Shown here: positions 1-9,097 of the stretch, in pieces | How the letters are laid out: each line of letters starts with the position of its first letter | Position numbering within the stretch: the stretch's first letter is position 1 | Assembly (NCBI RefSeq): GCF_016919005.1 | Contig: NZ_JAFFQE010000004.1 | Location: 418,869 to 482,868, forward strand | From: Desulfopila inferna | GTDB lineage: Bacteria > Desulfobacterota > Desulfobulbia > Desulfobulbales > Desulfocapsaceae | DNA: 64,000 bases | Direction: 5' to 3' | Program-made: the position numbers and the translations under genes | Notes under the pieces: model-generated | Seen by the model: only the letters and a program-made list of their open reading frames with translations | The model's database searches: none | Told to the model about the DNA's origin: nothing

Positions 1-1272
1 AAGGGCGTGAAGCTCTGCAAGGGTCTCAAATTGATCGTCTATTTCCCGAAACTTTCTGGTATTGCACTGGGTGAGGAGATCTTTGAGTGTGGGCAATCCG
101 GCAAGTGAATGTTTCAGGGCCAGCATATCACGGCCATTGCCGTTGCCGAGTACCATTCTGCTGTTGAGCCTTTCGATGTCGAGAATAGTACTGAGAGACT
201 GCCGTATCTCCTGACGCAGCCGGTTGTTCTTGTAGAGATGATTGACGCTGTCCAGTCTGTCGTTGATTCTGCCGGCATCCTGAAGAGGAAAAAGCAGGCT
301 GTCCTTGAGCAGACGCGCTCCCATCGGTGTCGAGGTTTTATCGATGACCGAGAGCAGTGAACCCTCACGGCTGGTACCGATGATGGTCTGGGTAAGCTCC
401 AGGTTCCTGCGCGAAGAGTCGTCGATCAACAGGATGGATTCCAGATCGATGGGGGTCAGTGCCTCTATATGATTAATGGCGGTTTTCTGCATTTCCCGGA
501 CATAATCGAGCAGAACCCCGGCCGCCGTCAATCCGTATCGCATGGAGTCGCAGCCGAATCCGCGAAGGTTGATGACGTTGAAGTGTTCGAGGAGAATTTC
601 CCTGCAGGAGGAAAGATGAAAGAGACCTTCGTCTCTCTCTGTTATACATAGACCAGGCAGCACTGTTTGTGTAACGGCTAGAAAACCTGAAAGATTTTCT
701 TTATCACTGGTGTCAATCAGCAATTCGGCAGGACAGAGGCGCGACAGTTGATCCAGGATTATTTCATAATTGCCGGTTTGGTTCTCGAATTCGCCCACAA
801 GAAATTTTCCCGTGCTGAGATCGAGCAGGCTCAGACCGAAGACCTCCACTTCAGTTCCGCTCTTTCTCTTGATTGCGGCAACGTAGTTGTTGGACCTGTC
901 ATCCAGGAGCTGATTATCGGTAACAACCCCTGGTGATATGGTCTGAATGACTTCCCGGCGGACGATGCCTTTGGCCTGAGCGGGATCTTCGGTCTGTTCG
1001 CAGATAGCCACCCGGTGTCCTGCCCTGACCAGTTTGGCAATGTAGGATTGGGATGCATGATAGGGAATGCCGCACATCGGTACCCTGGCTGCATCACCCT
1101 TATTGTTTCTGGATGTCAGGGTGATGCCTAGGATTTTTGAGGCAATTTCGGCATCATCCATGAACATTTCATAAAAATCCCCCATACGGTAAAAGAGGAT
1201 GGAATCAGGATTATTTTCCTTGATTTCCAGATACTGCTGCATCATAGGGGTAAGCTTTACTGATCGTGTCAT
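1..1272 (-). CDS. mutS: DNA mismatch repair protein MutS (N-terminal part, cut by window edge)
   Basis: MutS binds mismatches and small loops in newly replicated DNA and recruits MutL. Only the first 424 codons are present; the reading frame is open to position 1, so the ATPase domain lies outside the window. The N-terminus has the family hallmarks: PMMQQYLEIK, then LFYRMGDFYEMF, in which Phe33-Tyr-Glu35 is the mismatch-contacting motif. It continues through the connector and into the core domain. The ATG at 1272 is the only start that gives the standard MutS N-terminus. No strong Shine-Dalgarno sequence is visible in front of it. The gene reads leftwards, 158 bases from the next gene, which is on the same strand. 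Confidence 0.96.
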   Translation of the reverse strand, partial: MTRSVKLTPMMQQYLEIKENNPDSILFYRMGDFYEMFMDDAEIASKILGITLTSRNNKGDAARVPMCGIPYHASQSYIAKLVRAGHRVAICEQTEDPAQAKGIVRREVIQTISPGVVTDNQLLDDRSNNYVAAIKRKSGTEVEVFGLSLLDLSTGKFLVGEFENQTGNYEIILDQLSRLCPAELLIDTSDKENLSGFLAVTQTVLPGLCITERDEGLFHLSSCREILLEHFNVINLRGFGCDSMRYGLTAAGVLLDYVREMQKTAINHIEALTPIDLESILLIDDSSRRNLELTQTIIGTSREGSLLSVIDKTSTPMGARLLKDSLLFPLQDAGRINDRLDSVNHLYKNNRLRQEIRQSLSTILDIERLNSRMVLGNGNGRDMLALKHSLAGLPTLKDLLTQCNTRKFREIDDQFETLAELHAL

Positions 1273-1430
1273 AATCTGTAACTATTTAGAAAGAAATATT
1301 TTGGAACTCGGGAAGCAGCCGGTCGAAGGTTTGTTGAAGATGCCCGGGAATTGTGTGGTTTCGGCTATTACAGAGATTGGGTGATGGTCGCCGCTCCTAC
1401 AATCCATTCTCCATGCTGCCCGGAGCGTTT

Positions 1431-1928
1431 TCATCGCAGTGTCCTTATGGTGTGGAGCTTCGCATTGAGGCTGTGGCCGTCAATGGTAAGTATCGCATAG
1501 GATGCCGGGCTGCTGTAAGCTGATGTGCACTGAAAGCTGCCCGGATTAATAAAGAGAATTTCGCCCTTCCTTTCACATACCGGCTGATGTGTGTGCCCAT
1601 AGATGATACAGTCCGCCTCGGGAAATTGCGCCCACATCCTTTCTTCTATATTGTGACGGGGACCGGCACCGTGGCAAAGAGCGATTGTGAATCCTCCCAC
1701 CACGATGATCTTGCTTTGCGGCAGAGCCAAGCGTGCGGCGTATCCGCACATATTGCCATGTACGGCATGAACGGGTTTCGGGCGAAACTGCTCCAGTATT
1801 TCCATAGCGGTAATATCTCCGGCATGAAAGATCATATCGCAATCGTCAAATGCTCTTGCGGCAATTTCTTTAAACTGCTCCGTTGCCGCCACCAGGTGCG
1901 TGTCGGATAAAATCCCTGCTCGAATCAT
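1431..1928 (-). CDS. YfcE/MJ0936-type metallophosphoesterase
   Basis: A small (165 aa) calcineurin-like phosphodiesterase of the YfcE/MJ0936 family, which hydrolyses phosphodiester bonds with two bound metal ions; the natural substrate is usually unknown. All metal-binding blocks are visible in order: LSDTH near residue 7, FHAGDI, VHGNMC, a CHGAGP block, and YGHTHQP. The frame is open another 38 codons upstream, but the ATG at 1928 is preceded by AGGAG at good spacing and gives the normal family N-terminus (MIRAGILSDTH), so the short form is chosen. It stands alone between mutS and the divergent efp gene. The family call is firm and the cellular role unknown. Confidence 0.88.
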   Translation of the reverse strand: MIRAGILSDTHLVAATEQFKEIAARAFDDCDMIFHAGDITAMEILEQFRPKPVHAVHGNMCGYAARLALPQSKIIVVGGFTIALCHGAGPRHNIEERMWAQFPEADCIIYGHTHQPVCERKGEILFINPGSFQCTSAYSSPASYAILTIDGHSLNAKLHTIRTLR

Positions 1929-2188
1929 GAAGCTCCTCTTGTTTACTGGAACAAAACTATTATACATATTGTATAAACGGGAAGCATTGAAAAAAATACA
2001 GCAGCGGAAAAATGAATCAGGCAGTGAACAATCTTTTTTCAAGCCATTCTTTTGGCTTGACGGATTAAACGTTGCAGAACGACCGGCGACATAGGTATAT
2101 TGATAGCGGAAAAATTTTCCGGTAGCGATCCCGGAATATATCTATTGAAGAATAATCTCCGGTGCTGCCGGACTAATATGGAGAAAGT

Positions 2189-2752
2189 ATGTATAGCGCT
2201 TCAGATTTACGTAAGGGGTTGAAAATCCAGATTGACGGTGATCCCTATATAGTGACCGAATTTGAATTTTCCAAACCCGGCAAAGGTCAGGCCCTGTATC
2301 GAACCAAGATGCGTAATATGATCACTGGAAATCAGTTCACCCAGACCTATCGGTCCAATGACAAATTCGAAAAGGCTGCCCTGGAAGAGCGGAAGATGCA
2401 GTATCTGTACAATCAGGGAGACGAATATCATTTTATGGACAATGAAAGTTTTGATCAGATTTTCATAACCGCTGATCAACTGGGCGACAGCGTCAATTTC
2501 ATGGTGGACAACATGGAAGTCGAGGTACTGTTTTTCGATGGGAAGCCGATTGATGTAAGCCTGCCTATTTTTGTCAATCTCGAGGTGATAAAGGCTGATC
2601 CGTGGGTGAAAGGCGACACTTCCGGAACCGATACCAAGCCTGTGACGGTGCAGACAGGTTATGAACTGCAGGTCCCTCCATTTGTAGAAGAGGGTGACAG
2701 AATTCAGATAGACACCCGCAGTGGACAGTACGTGACTCGCGTAAAAGAGTAA
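2189..2752 (+). CDS. efp: Elongation factor P
   Basis: EF-P enters the ribosome E site and relieves stalling at polyproline stretches. At 187 aa it has the usual three-domain size. The modification loop reads SKPGKGQALYRTK, whose lysine in PGKGQ (about residue 32) matches E. coli Lys34, the residue that receives beta-lysine. The C-terminal OB domain is complete, ending in DRIQIDTRSGQYVTRVKE. The modifying enzyme EpmA is encoded four bases downstream, so the pair is almost certainly co-transcribed and this EF-P is predicted to be lysylated. GGAGA lies a few bases before the ATG. Confidence 0.97.
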   Translation: MYSASDLRKGLKIQIDGDPYIVTEFEFSKPGKGQALYRTKMRNMITGNQFTQTYRSNDKFEKAALEERKMQYLYNQGDEYHFMDNESFDQIFITADQLGDSVNFMVDNMEVEVLFFDGKPIDVSLPIFVNLEVIKADPWVKGDTSGTDTKPVTVQTGYELQVPPFVEEGDRIQIDTRSGQYVTRVKE

Positions 2753-2756
2753 CACC

Positions 2757-3680
2757 GTGCTGTCTGTCAAAGAGCTGCATCTGCGTGCAGCTCTTATCGG
2801 TGCCATCAGGAGTTTTTTTTCACAGCGGGGCTTTCTTGAAGTGGATACTCCTATCCGGCAGCCTGTGCTGATCCCTGAATCGCATATCGAACCGCTTTCT
2901 ACAGAAAACTGGTTTTTGCAGACATCCCCCGAACTCTGCATGAAGCGGCTGCTTTCCTCGGGCTGCAGTTCCATTTTTCAAATCTGCCGCTGTTTCCGCA
3001 AGGAAGAAAGAGGGCGGCGCCACCTCGAAGAATTCACCATGCTGGAATGGTATCGTTCCGGAGCCGATTATTATGAATTGATGGCTGACTGCCAGCAGTT
3101 GCTGCACCATTGCCTGGCCGAGATCGGCGAGCAGCTTGGCAACCTTCTGCCTCTTGCGCAATCACTTTTCTCCACAGATCATTCTTCTCCAAGTCATCCT
3201 TGGCAGAAAATAACAGTGAATGAGGCCTTCGATCGCTGGAGTGATAACTCTCTGCGAGAGGTTTTGGCAAAAGATACCTTTGAAGAGGTTCTGGTGGAAA
3301 AAATCGAGCCGAATTTAGGCATTGACGGTCCGGTTTTTCTCTATGAATATCCTGCGTGTATGGCCTCGCTTGCTCAAAAAAAGAAAGGAAACGCCGAAGT
3401 TGCGGAAAGATTCGAATTGTATGCTGCCGGCATAGAACTGGCCAATGGTTATTCAGAACTTACCGATTCCAGCGAACAGCGCTTGCGCTTTGCCGCAGAA
3501 ATCGAGGCAATTAACAAAAAGAGCGGTCGGAGGACGATCATGCCCGAAAAGTTTTTGGCGGATCTGAACAACCTCGAAACCTGTGCCGGCATAGCCTTTG
3601 GCGTGGACCGCCTTTTTATGCTGCTGCTTGGTAAAGACGAAATTGATGATGCCGTGTCTTTTTCTCCGCGGGATCTGTAA
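2757..3680 (+). CDS. epmA: EF-P--(R)-beta-lysine ligase EpmA (PoxA/GenX)
   Basis: EpmA is a truncated class II lysyl-tRNA-synthetase paralogue that attaches beta-lysine to EF-P instead of charging tRNA. The 307 aa protein lacks the anticodon-binding domain and shows the class II blocks FRKEERGRRHLEEFTML (motif 2) and GIAFGVDRLFMLL (motif 3). The start is GTG at 2757, four bases after the efp stop, which suggests translational coupling. The partner EpmB (lysine 2,3-aminomutase), which makes the beta-lysine, is not in this window. The radical SAM gene at 4274 is YgiQ-type, not EpmB. The function follows from family plus adjacency to efp. Confidence 0.95.
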   Translation: MLSVKELHLRAALIGAIRSFFSQRGFLEVDTPIRQPVLIPESHIEPLSTENWFLQTSPELCMKRLLSSGCSSIFQICRCFRKEERGRRHLEEFTMLEWYRSGADYYELMADCQQLLHHCLAEIGEQLGNLLPLAQSLFSTDHSSPSHPWQKITVNEAFDRWSDNSLREVLAKDTFEEVLVEKIEPNLGIDGPVFLYEYPACMASLAQKKKGNAEVAERFELYAAGIELANGYSELTDSSEQRLRFAAEIEAINKKSGRRTIMPEKFLADLNNLETCAGIAFGVDRLFMLLLGKDEIDDAVSFSPRDL

Positions 3681-3699
3681 GAGATTACAGGAGAAGCAT

Positions 3700-4254
3700 A
3701 TGGATTTTTCCGATTTGACAGGCCGCAGACAGAGCGTTCGTTCTTATACGGATTCCCCGGTGGAGAACTGGAAGATAGATGCTCTGATAGAAGCAGTCCG
3801 TCTGGCACCGTCGGCCTGCAACTCGCAGCCGTGGAAGCTGATTATTATCGAGGATCAGCAAAAAAAAAATGCTGTCGCCCAGGCCACCTACAGTAAGCTG
3901 GTCTCTTTCAATAAATTCGCCGTGCAGGCGCCGGTTATTGCCATCCTCACCATCGAACGAACTCAAATGATAAGCCAGATAGGAGGACATCTCAAGGATC
4001 GTGAATTTCCTCTTATAGACATAGGCATCGCCGCTGCTCATTTCTGTCTTCAGGCTGCTGATCTGGGCCTCGGCACTTGTATGGTCGGCTGGTTCGATGA
4101 AGATGCCGTCAGGGAAATCGTAGGGATACCGGAGCGGAAGCGCATCGGTCTTCTGATAACACTGGGATATTCCGCGGATGAGACTCTGCGGCCTAAGCTG
4201 CGCAAACCCCGGGATAAGATGTGCAGCTTCAATTCCTATTTCACCAGGGGATAG
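3700..4254 (+). CDS. Nitroreductase-family flavoprotein
   Basis: A 184 aa FMN-dependent nitroreductase-family protein. These enzymes pass NAD(P)H electrons to nitroaromatics, quinones or unknown substrates. Visible family features are RRQSVRSYTD at the N-terminus (FMN phosphate binding), LAPSACNSQPWKL, the helix DIGIAAAHFCLQAADLGLGT, and the late block IGLLITLGYSAD. The frame extends upstream into epmA, but the ATG at 3700 has AGGAGA seven bases before it and yields the canonical start. It begins 19 bases after epmA and so may be in the efp-epmA operon; its end faces the convergent ygiQ gene 19 bases away. The substrate cannot be predicted. Confidence 0.88.
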   Translation: MDFSDLTGRRQSVRSYTDSPVENWKIDALIEAVRLAPSACNSQPWKLIIIEDQQKKNAVAQATYSKLVSFNKFAVQAPVIAILTIERTQMISQIGGHLKDREFPLIDIGIAAAHFCLQAADLGLGTCMVGWFDEDAVREIVGIPERKRIGLLITLGYSADETLRPKLRKPRDKMCSFNSYFTRG

Positions 4255-4273
4255 CAGAGCAGGATAGAACCGG

Positions 4274-6040
4274 TTATTTCTTTCCCGGTCGTTTCTTGCT
4301 CTGCCGGAGACTGCGTTTGTGAAAAGCCGTCTCCAGATGTGCTCTCTGTCGCGATCTTTGCGAGGCTGAGGGAATAATGATTTTTTTCCTGTCTCTATCC
4401 AGACCGCTGACGAACATTGCTGTGGAGAGAGTTCCCGGTGTTGGCGTGAAATCCTGAAACTGCCGGATGGGAAGTTCGAGCTTCTTGAAGGTATCGACTA
4501 GCTGTAACGCGCTTTTTTCGGTGCTGCCGGGATGACCGGTGATGACATAGGGGGTAAGCTGTACCTTCTTTTTCTGCTTTTGTGCTATCATTCCGCACTG
4601 CTTGACGAATTGGCGCAGGATGTCATGTGACTCCTTGTGCATTATTTTTAAGATATTGTCATCGCTATGCTCCGGAGCGATTTTCAGAGATCCCGGAGTA
4701 TGGGAAGTAATCAGCTTCTCGAGTAACCTTGGGGTCTTCAGGAGCAGTTCCATGCGTAATCCCGAGGAGATAAAGACATGTTTAACTTCATCCAATGCGG
4801 CAACATCTTTGAGGAGTCCGATCATCTTCTCCTCATTGACCTTGAGGTGTTCACAGACTTTGGGATAGAGGCATTCATGTCTTTTGCAGCCTCCGATGGT
4901 GCATGAACTGCCATAAAGGTTGGCCGTCGGTCCGCCAAGATCACTGATCGTCCCGAAAAAATCACTCATAATGGTGATTTTCCGAACCTCCCTCAGGATC
5001 GAGGCTCTGCTGCGGCTGCTGATTGTCGGCCCCTGATGACGGGTAATTGCGCAAAACGAACAGTTTCCTGAGCAGCCCCGGACAATAGTTGCCGAATGGC
5101 GAATCATCCGGTATGCCGGAATATCGCCGGCGCCTGGATGCGGGGTGCGCTGGAAAGGCAGGTCATAGAGCTCATCAAGTTCCTCTTCGCTGAGGATGGC
5201 AGGTGCCGGATGCTGAATAACCCAGTTGCTTTGCTGCTGCTGCACGAGCATTTTGTCAGAGCCGCTCCGGGCATGTTGATCAATGAGCAGTTCAGCCTCC
5301 AGAAAAAGTCCCTTATCCTTTTGGATATCATTCCAGGAAGGGAGAATTATACTCGTTTCCGGGGTGAGGGTGCCTTGCAGCTCGCTAAAACGGGATTCGG
5401 TGAGCCGTTCACAACAGCCCTTAATCCCGGTGGGGATACGCTCCTGAGCAAGTGCGGCGGCTACGGCTACAATACCCTTCTCGGCCATTCCGTAGATCAG
5501 CAGATCAGCCTTGCCGTCGGTGAGGACAGAGCTGCGCAGTCGGTTTTGCTTGTAATCATAATGGATAAAACGTCGCAGTGACGCCTCGATACCTCCCAGT
5601 ATAATGGGAACGTCATTATAGGCAGCCCGGGCCAGATTGGCATAGGTGATTGTTGCTCTATCGGGACGCTTTCTGTTGATCTTCGACTGCAGATCCGATC
5701 TCCATGGGTTACCGGCGCTGGAATAGGCGTCAAAGTCGCGGACTTTGCCGTTGCCGGTGTAATTGGCAACAATAGAATCAAGATTACCGGCTGTGATGCC
5801 GAAGAAGAGGCGCGGTCTGCCGAAGCGGTAAAAATCCACGGCTGAATCATGATGAGGTTGGGAAAGGACTGCCACTCGATAACCTTTGCTTTCCAGGAGC
5901 CTGCCGATAAGGGCTACACCAAAGGAAGGATGGTCAATATAGCCGTCGCCCGTGACCAGGACAACATCAACGGCATCCCAGCCGCGCAGGCGGCATTCTT
6001 CCGCAGTCATGGGGAGGTGTCGGGCAGAGGAATGGGACAT
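4274..6040 (-). CDS. YgiQ-type radical SAM protein
   Basis: A 588 aa protein of the YgiQ family (UPF0313), radical SAM enzymes of unknown reaction. The order is a B12-binding-like N-terminal region (VVLVTGDGYIDHPSFGVALI), the conserved block IILGGIEASLRRF, then the radical SAM cluster motif CSGNCSFCAI (C-x3-C-x2-C) near the middle, and a C-terminal segment with QDFTPTPGTLSTAMF. The basic, repetitive tail (KRPGKK) is common in the family. It reads towards the nitroreductase gene with a 19-base convergent gap. It is not EpmB, which is shorter and has a KamA-like sequence. The family call is secure and the substrate unknown. Confidence 0.93.
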   Translation of the reverse strand: MSHSSARHLPMTAEECRLRGWDAVDVVLVTGDGYIDHPSFGVALIGRLLESKGYRVAVLSQPHHDSAVDFYRFGRPRLFFGITAGNLDSIVANYTGNGKVRDFDAYSSAGNPWRSDLQSKINRKRPDRATITYANLARAAYNDVPIILGGIEASLRRFIHYDYKQNRLRSSVLTDGKADLLIYGMAEKGIVAVAAALAQERIPTGIKGCCERLTESRFSELQGTLTPETSIILPSWNDIQKDKGLFLEAELLIDQHARSGSDKMLVQQQQSNWVIQHPAPAILSEEELDELYDLPFQRTPHPGAGDIPAYRMIRHSATIVRGCSGNCSFCAITRHQGPTISSRSRASILREVRKITIMSDFFGTISDLGGPTANLYGSSCTIGGCKRHECLYPKVCEHLKVNEEKMIGLLKDVAALDEVKHVFISSGLRMELLLKTPRLLEKLITSHTPGSLKIAPEHSDDNILKIMHKESHDILRQFVKQCGMIAQKQKKKVQLTPYVITGHPGSTEKSALQLVDTFKKLELPIRQFQDFTPTPGTLSTAMFVSGLDRDRKKIIIPSASQRSRQRAHLETAFHKRSLRQSKKRPGKK

Positions 6041-6079
6041 CGATGTATTTGAATTTACAGGAATATTCAGGAGTGTTTC

Positions 6080-6211
6080 CGCTTATCAGTATCTTGCTCC
6101 GTTACTCAGTTCAGTACCCAAGCTGGCCCTTTAAGCATATCGTCAAAGTACTCATACCGCTCAAGGGACTACTGTAAAGAGTCCAGCTCAGCTGGGTCAG
6201 TACGTCTACAG
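6080..6211. repeat. Modular hairpin repeat, partial copy
   Basis: The right part (about 6144-6211) carries the shared module TCATACCGCTCAAGGGACTA, followed by CTGTAAAGAGTCC and the terminal palindrome CCAGCTCAGCTGG, nearly identical to the copies at 14856 and 47278. The left part (about 6098-6118) has ACTCAGTTCAGTACCC, which recurs reversed in the element at 43040. The large AT-rich hairpin of the full copies is missing. It lies between divergently placed ygiQ and the 3' end of sulP. Confidence 0.7.
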
Positions 6212-6245
6212 TGTCCAACTATATATCGCCTTCGGCTTTCAATCA

Positions 6246-6283
6246 ATAAAAAAGCCTGATCTCCTCTGGAGGATCAGGCTTTG
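6246..6283 (-). terminator. Rho-independent terminator of sulP
   Basis: Read on the minus strand, a stem of AAGCCTGATC paired with GATCAGGCTT (with an inner CTCC/GGAG extension and one bulged G) is followed by a run of six or seven T. It lies about 30 bases after the sulP stop codon. Confidence 0.88.
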
Positions 6284-6311
6284 GTCTTTGCAAAAAAAAA
6301 CAGCGGTGATC

Positions 6312-8468
6312 TTAATTCTTGGTGTGATCTGCAGGAATATATTGCTGCAGAGGGCAATCCCCGCACCCTGCCTCGGGCAGGTCGGTTCCCTTATGAATGC
6401 GGTCGATCAATGCAGCAACGGCCGCTTTGCTGTCGGGAAAAATATGCTGCTCTCCAATTTTGTCGTACAGCCCCGTGCGCTGCATAACGTTAATTACCTG
6501 CCCTTTGAGTCCGCATATCGCAAAGCCCATACCGGCACTGCGGATACGCTTGACCAGCATCTCCAGGGCTTCCTCGCCGGAAGCGTCCATATCATTGATG
6601 CCTCTTGCATCAAGAAGAACATAGCGCAGATCCGGTTGTTCGTTTCTGAATTTGAGCACCTGTTCATCAAGATAACTGGCATTGGCAAAGAAGAGGGCGC
6701 CGTCAAAACGAACAACGGAAATATGACGACAACCTTTTAACCGGTAATATTCAGCAGATTTCAAAACTTTGTCCTGGTGGAGCGACAGACTTGCCACCAC
6801 CGGACGCATGGATTTGTAGAGGAAGACAACCATGGAAAGTGCTACACCCACCATGATGCCCTTGTCCAGATGGGGCGCAAAATACAGGGTTACCAGGAAA
6901 GAAAAAACTGATATCGCCCCATCATACCACTGGGCCTTCCAGGAGTGGATAAATCCTTTTATATTGATCAGCCCGATAACGGCCATCATAATCACTGCAG
7001 CAAGTACCGCCTGCGGCAGATGATAGAGCAGAGGAGTGAAAAAGAGCAGGGTGATAACCACCATGATGGAGGTAACCACCGATGATATTCCGGATACCGC
7101 GCCGGCCTGCAGATTGACGGCGGAACGGGAAAAGGATCCGGAAACGGCATAGGAAGATCCAATAGATCCGAAGATATTAGCAAGCCCCTGTCCGACCAGC
7201 TCCTGGTTGGGATCGAGCTTCTGGCCTGTCTGGGCGGCCATGGCCTTGGCGATGGCGATTGCCTCCATGAAACCGAGCAGCGAAATAATAATGGCGGTAG
7301 GCAGCAGCTTAAAGAAGGTCTTTGAAGTTAATTCGGGAACGGCAAACTGGGGAAGGCCTTCCGGGATCTTACCGACTATCGCCCCACCGCCGGTTACTTT
7401 AAGATTGTTTGGATCCAATGCCTTATTGCCCACCGATATCCTCCAGGTGCCGCTTTCGGTTTCGACGTCCTCAGGTGCATTGTTCTGCGGATAAAAAGAG
7501 TAGGAATCTTCTTTCTGGACCGCCTCAAATTTCATGTTGCGGATATCAGAGCGGAGAAGATGGGCTTTGTGTTTGGCTTCATCCATTTTCAAGGTGAGCA
7601 GGGCCACCTGACTTTGGAGATCGATGAGTTCAGCTGTCATTCCATGACTGCTTTCCCGTTCCTGATCTATCTTCGCACCAATCTGAGCGCGCCGGGTACC
7701 GATCGTTTCAATTTCTTCGACGGCATTGTTGAATTCTTCAACTTTTTCAGTAAAGCCGGAGGACTGAATAGCTGAAACAGGGACGTAGGCATCTTTGTTA
7801 AAGTTGATGAGGTAGGAAAGTATAGTGGTTATGGCAACTGCAATAAGAACGTTTGGTATCCGCGGATTGATCTTTCTGAGAATCACCATGATGGCAACAG
7901 CGGACGCACCAAAAAGCAGCGTGGGGAAATGAGTATAGTCAATAGCCGCCTGGGCCACTCTGACCATGGTTTCATAATGATGCGGAGCTTTGTCGACATA
8001 AACGCCGAAAAACTTGGAGAATTGGGAAGAGGCTATGATTATGGCGGCGGCATTGGTAAAACCGTTAACAACCGGATGTGAAAGAAAATTTACCACCAGG
8101 CCAAGACGAAGGACCCCGAGGGAAAACTGAAATATACCGACCGTTAAAGCGAGTACGATGGAATAGGCTATAAATTCGGGGGAGCCTGCGGTGGCAAGCG
8201 GCTCCAGGGATGCAGCGGACATCAGTGAGACTACGGCCACCGGTCCGGTGGCAAGCTGGCGGCTGGACCCGAACAGTGCGGCAACCATCGGCGGCAAAAA
8301 GGCGGCATACAATCCATAATAGGCAGGCAGACCTGCAAGCTGGGCATAGGCCATGGATTGCGGTATAAGAACAAGCGCTACGGTTATACCCGCAAGCAAG
8401 TCTATCTTGAATTTGCCGGTATCATAATCTTGAAACCAGGCAAGGAAGGGAAAAATCTTCAAAATCAT
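6312..8468 (-). CDS. SulP-family anion transporter with STAS domain and coiled-coil insertion
   Basis: A 718 aa inner-membrane SulP transporter; family members carry sulfate, bicarbonate or other anions. The family signature is GITVALVLIPQSMAYAQLAG near residue 27, with hydrophobic segments to about residue 220 and again from 385 to 555. The C-terminal STAS domain (about 590-700) has LLDARGINDMDASGEEAL. Between the two membrane blocks lies an unusual charged segment of about 140 residues (226-365), rich in Glu, Lys, Gln and Leu and probably coiled coil. The tail carries GCGDCPLQ. A beta-carbonic anhydrase gene lies 32 bases upstream on the same strand, so bicarbonate is a more likely substrate than sulfate; that is inference. 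A terminator follows the gene. Confidence 0.9.
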   Translation of the reverse strand: MILKIFPFLAWFQDYDTGKFKIDLLAGITVALVLIPQSMAYAQLAGLPAYYGLYAAFLPPMVAALFGSSRQLATGPVAVVSLMSAASLEPLATAGSPEFIAYSIVLALTVGIFQFSLGVLRLGLVVNFLSHPVVNGFTNAAAIIIASSQFSKFFGVYVDKAPHHYETMVRVAQAAIDYTHFPTLLFGASAVAIMVILRKINPRIPNVLIAVAITTILSYLINFNKDAYVPVSAIQSSGFTEKVEEFNNAVEEIETIGTRRAQIGAKIDQERESSHGMTAELIDLQSQVALLTLKMDEAKHKAHLLRSDIRNMKFEAVQKEDSYSFYPQNNAPEDVETESGTWRISVGNKALDPNNLKVTGGGAIVGKIPEGLPQFAVPELTSKTFFKLLPTAIIISLLGFMEAIAIAKAMAAQTGQKLDPNQELVGQGLANIFGSIGSSYAVSGSFSRSAVNLQAGAVSGISSVVTSIMVVITLLFFTPLLYHLPQAVLAAVIMMAVIGLINIKGFIHSWKAQWYDGAISVFSFLVTLYFAPHLDKGIMVGVALSMVVFLYKSMRPVVASLSLHQDKVLKSAEYYRLKGCRHISVVRFDGALFFANASYLDEQVLKFRNEQPDLRYVLLDARGINDMDASGEEALEMLVKRIRSAGMGFAICGLKGQVINVMQRTGLYDKIGEQHIFPDSKAAVAALIDRIHKGTDLPEAGCGDCPLQQYIPADHTKN

Positions 8469-8500
8469 GTGTACACCTGTTGTTGAATCAGCTGGTTATT

Positions 8501-9097
8501 TTAGAGTAAAATCACGGTTCCTGTTGATATATCGTAATATGCAGCGACAACTTTAACTTTGTTGTCATTGACAAAGTCAGCCAAAATCGGTTCTGATACG
8601 GAGATCTGTGAGGCTATCATTTTTGCCACTTCCTTGGCGGCATTGTCTACAAGGTCTCCTTCCAGATCTTTGACCTTTTTTATGGCGGTCTGGATCGGAG
8701 CGGTAAAGGAAGACATGTGACCGTCCAGTCGAACTCCGCTGGCAACGGCGCCTACCGCGCCGCAGCAGGAGTGACCCATAACCATGACAAGGGGGGTATT
8801 GAGGTGCTGGACAGCATATTCGATACTGCCGAGTGTATGGAAACCTATTATATTGCCTGCAACCCGAACGACAAAAAGATCGCCGATTCCCTGGTCGAAA
8901 ATATCGACAGGGGGGACTCGGGAGTCGGCACAGGTAAGGATCGTAGCAAATGGTTCCTGGCCGCTGCTTGACAGTCGTCTGCTCTCCTTGCAATGATTTG
9001 GATGTTCCAGGTTTCCAGCGACAAAACGTCTATTGCCTTCCAGCAGGAGCTGTAATGCTTCATCTGCGGTGGGGCGGTTTTTGGGTGTTCGTCCCAT
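8501..9097 (-). CDS. Beta-class carbonic anhydrase
   Basis: A 198 aa beta-carbonic anhydrase, which interconverts CO2 and bicarbonate with a zinc ion. The ligands are visible: Cys56 in CADSR (with Asp58-x-Arg60), then His109 and Cys112 in GHSCCGAV. The N-terminal DEALQLLLEGNRRFVAG block and VRVAGNIIG are typical. No signal peptide is seen, so it is cytoplasmic. It is directly upstream of the SulP gene on the same strand with a 32-base gap, and the two probably form an operon for bicarbonate supply or pH control. Confidence 0.95.
   Translation of the reverse strand: MGRTPKNRPTADEALQLLLEGNRRFVAGNLEHPNHCKESRRLSSSGQEPFATILTCADSRVPPVDIFDQGIGDLFVVRVAGNIIGFHTLGSIEYAVQHLNTPLVMVMGHSCCGAVGAVASGVRLDGHMSSFTAPIQTAIKKVKDLEGDLVDNAAKEVAKMIASQISVSEPILADFVNDNKVKVVAAYYDISTGTVILL

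Noticed and set aside
4274..6040. EpmB (lysine 2,3-aminomutase) near efp-epmA
   Set aside because: Length and motifs are those of YgiQ (B12-like N-terminus, C-x3-C-x2-C in the middle), not of the KamA/EpmB family.
6312..8468. SulP gene as the dissimilatory sulfate uptake system
   Set aside because: Possible, but the adjacent carbonic anhydrase and lack of neighbouring sulfate-reduction genes make bicarbonate the better guess; not asserted as sulfate permease.
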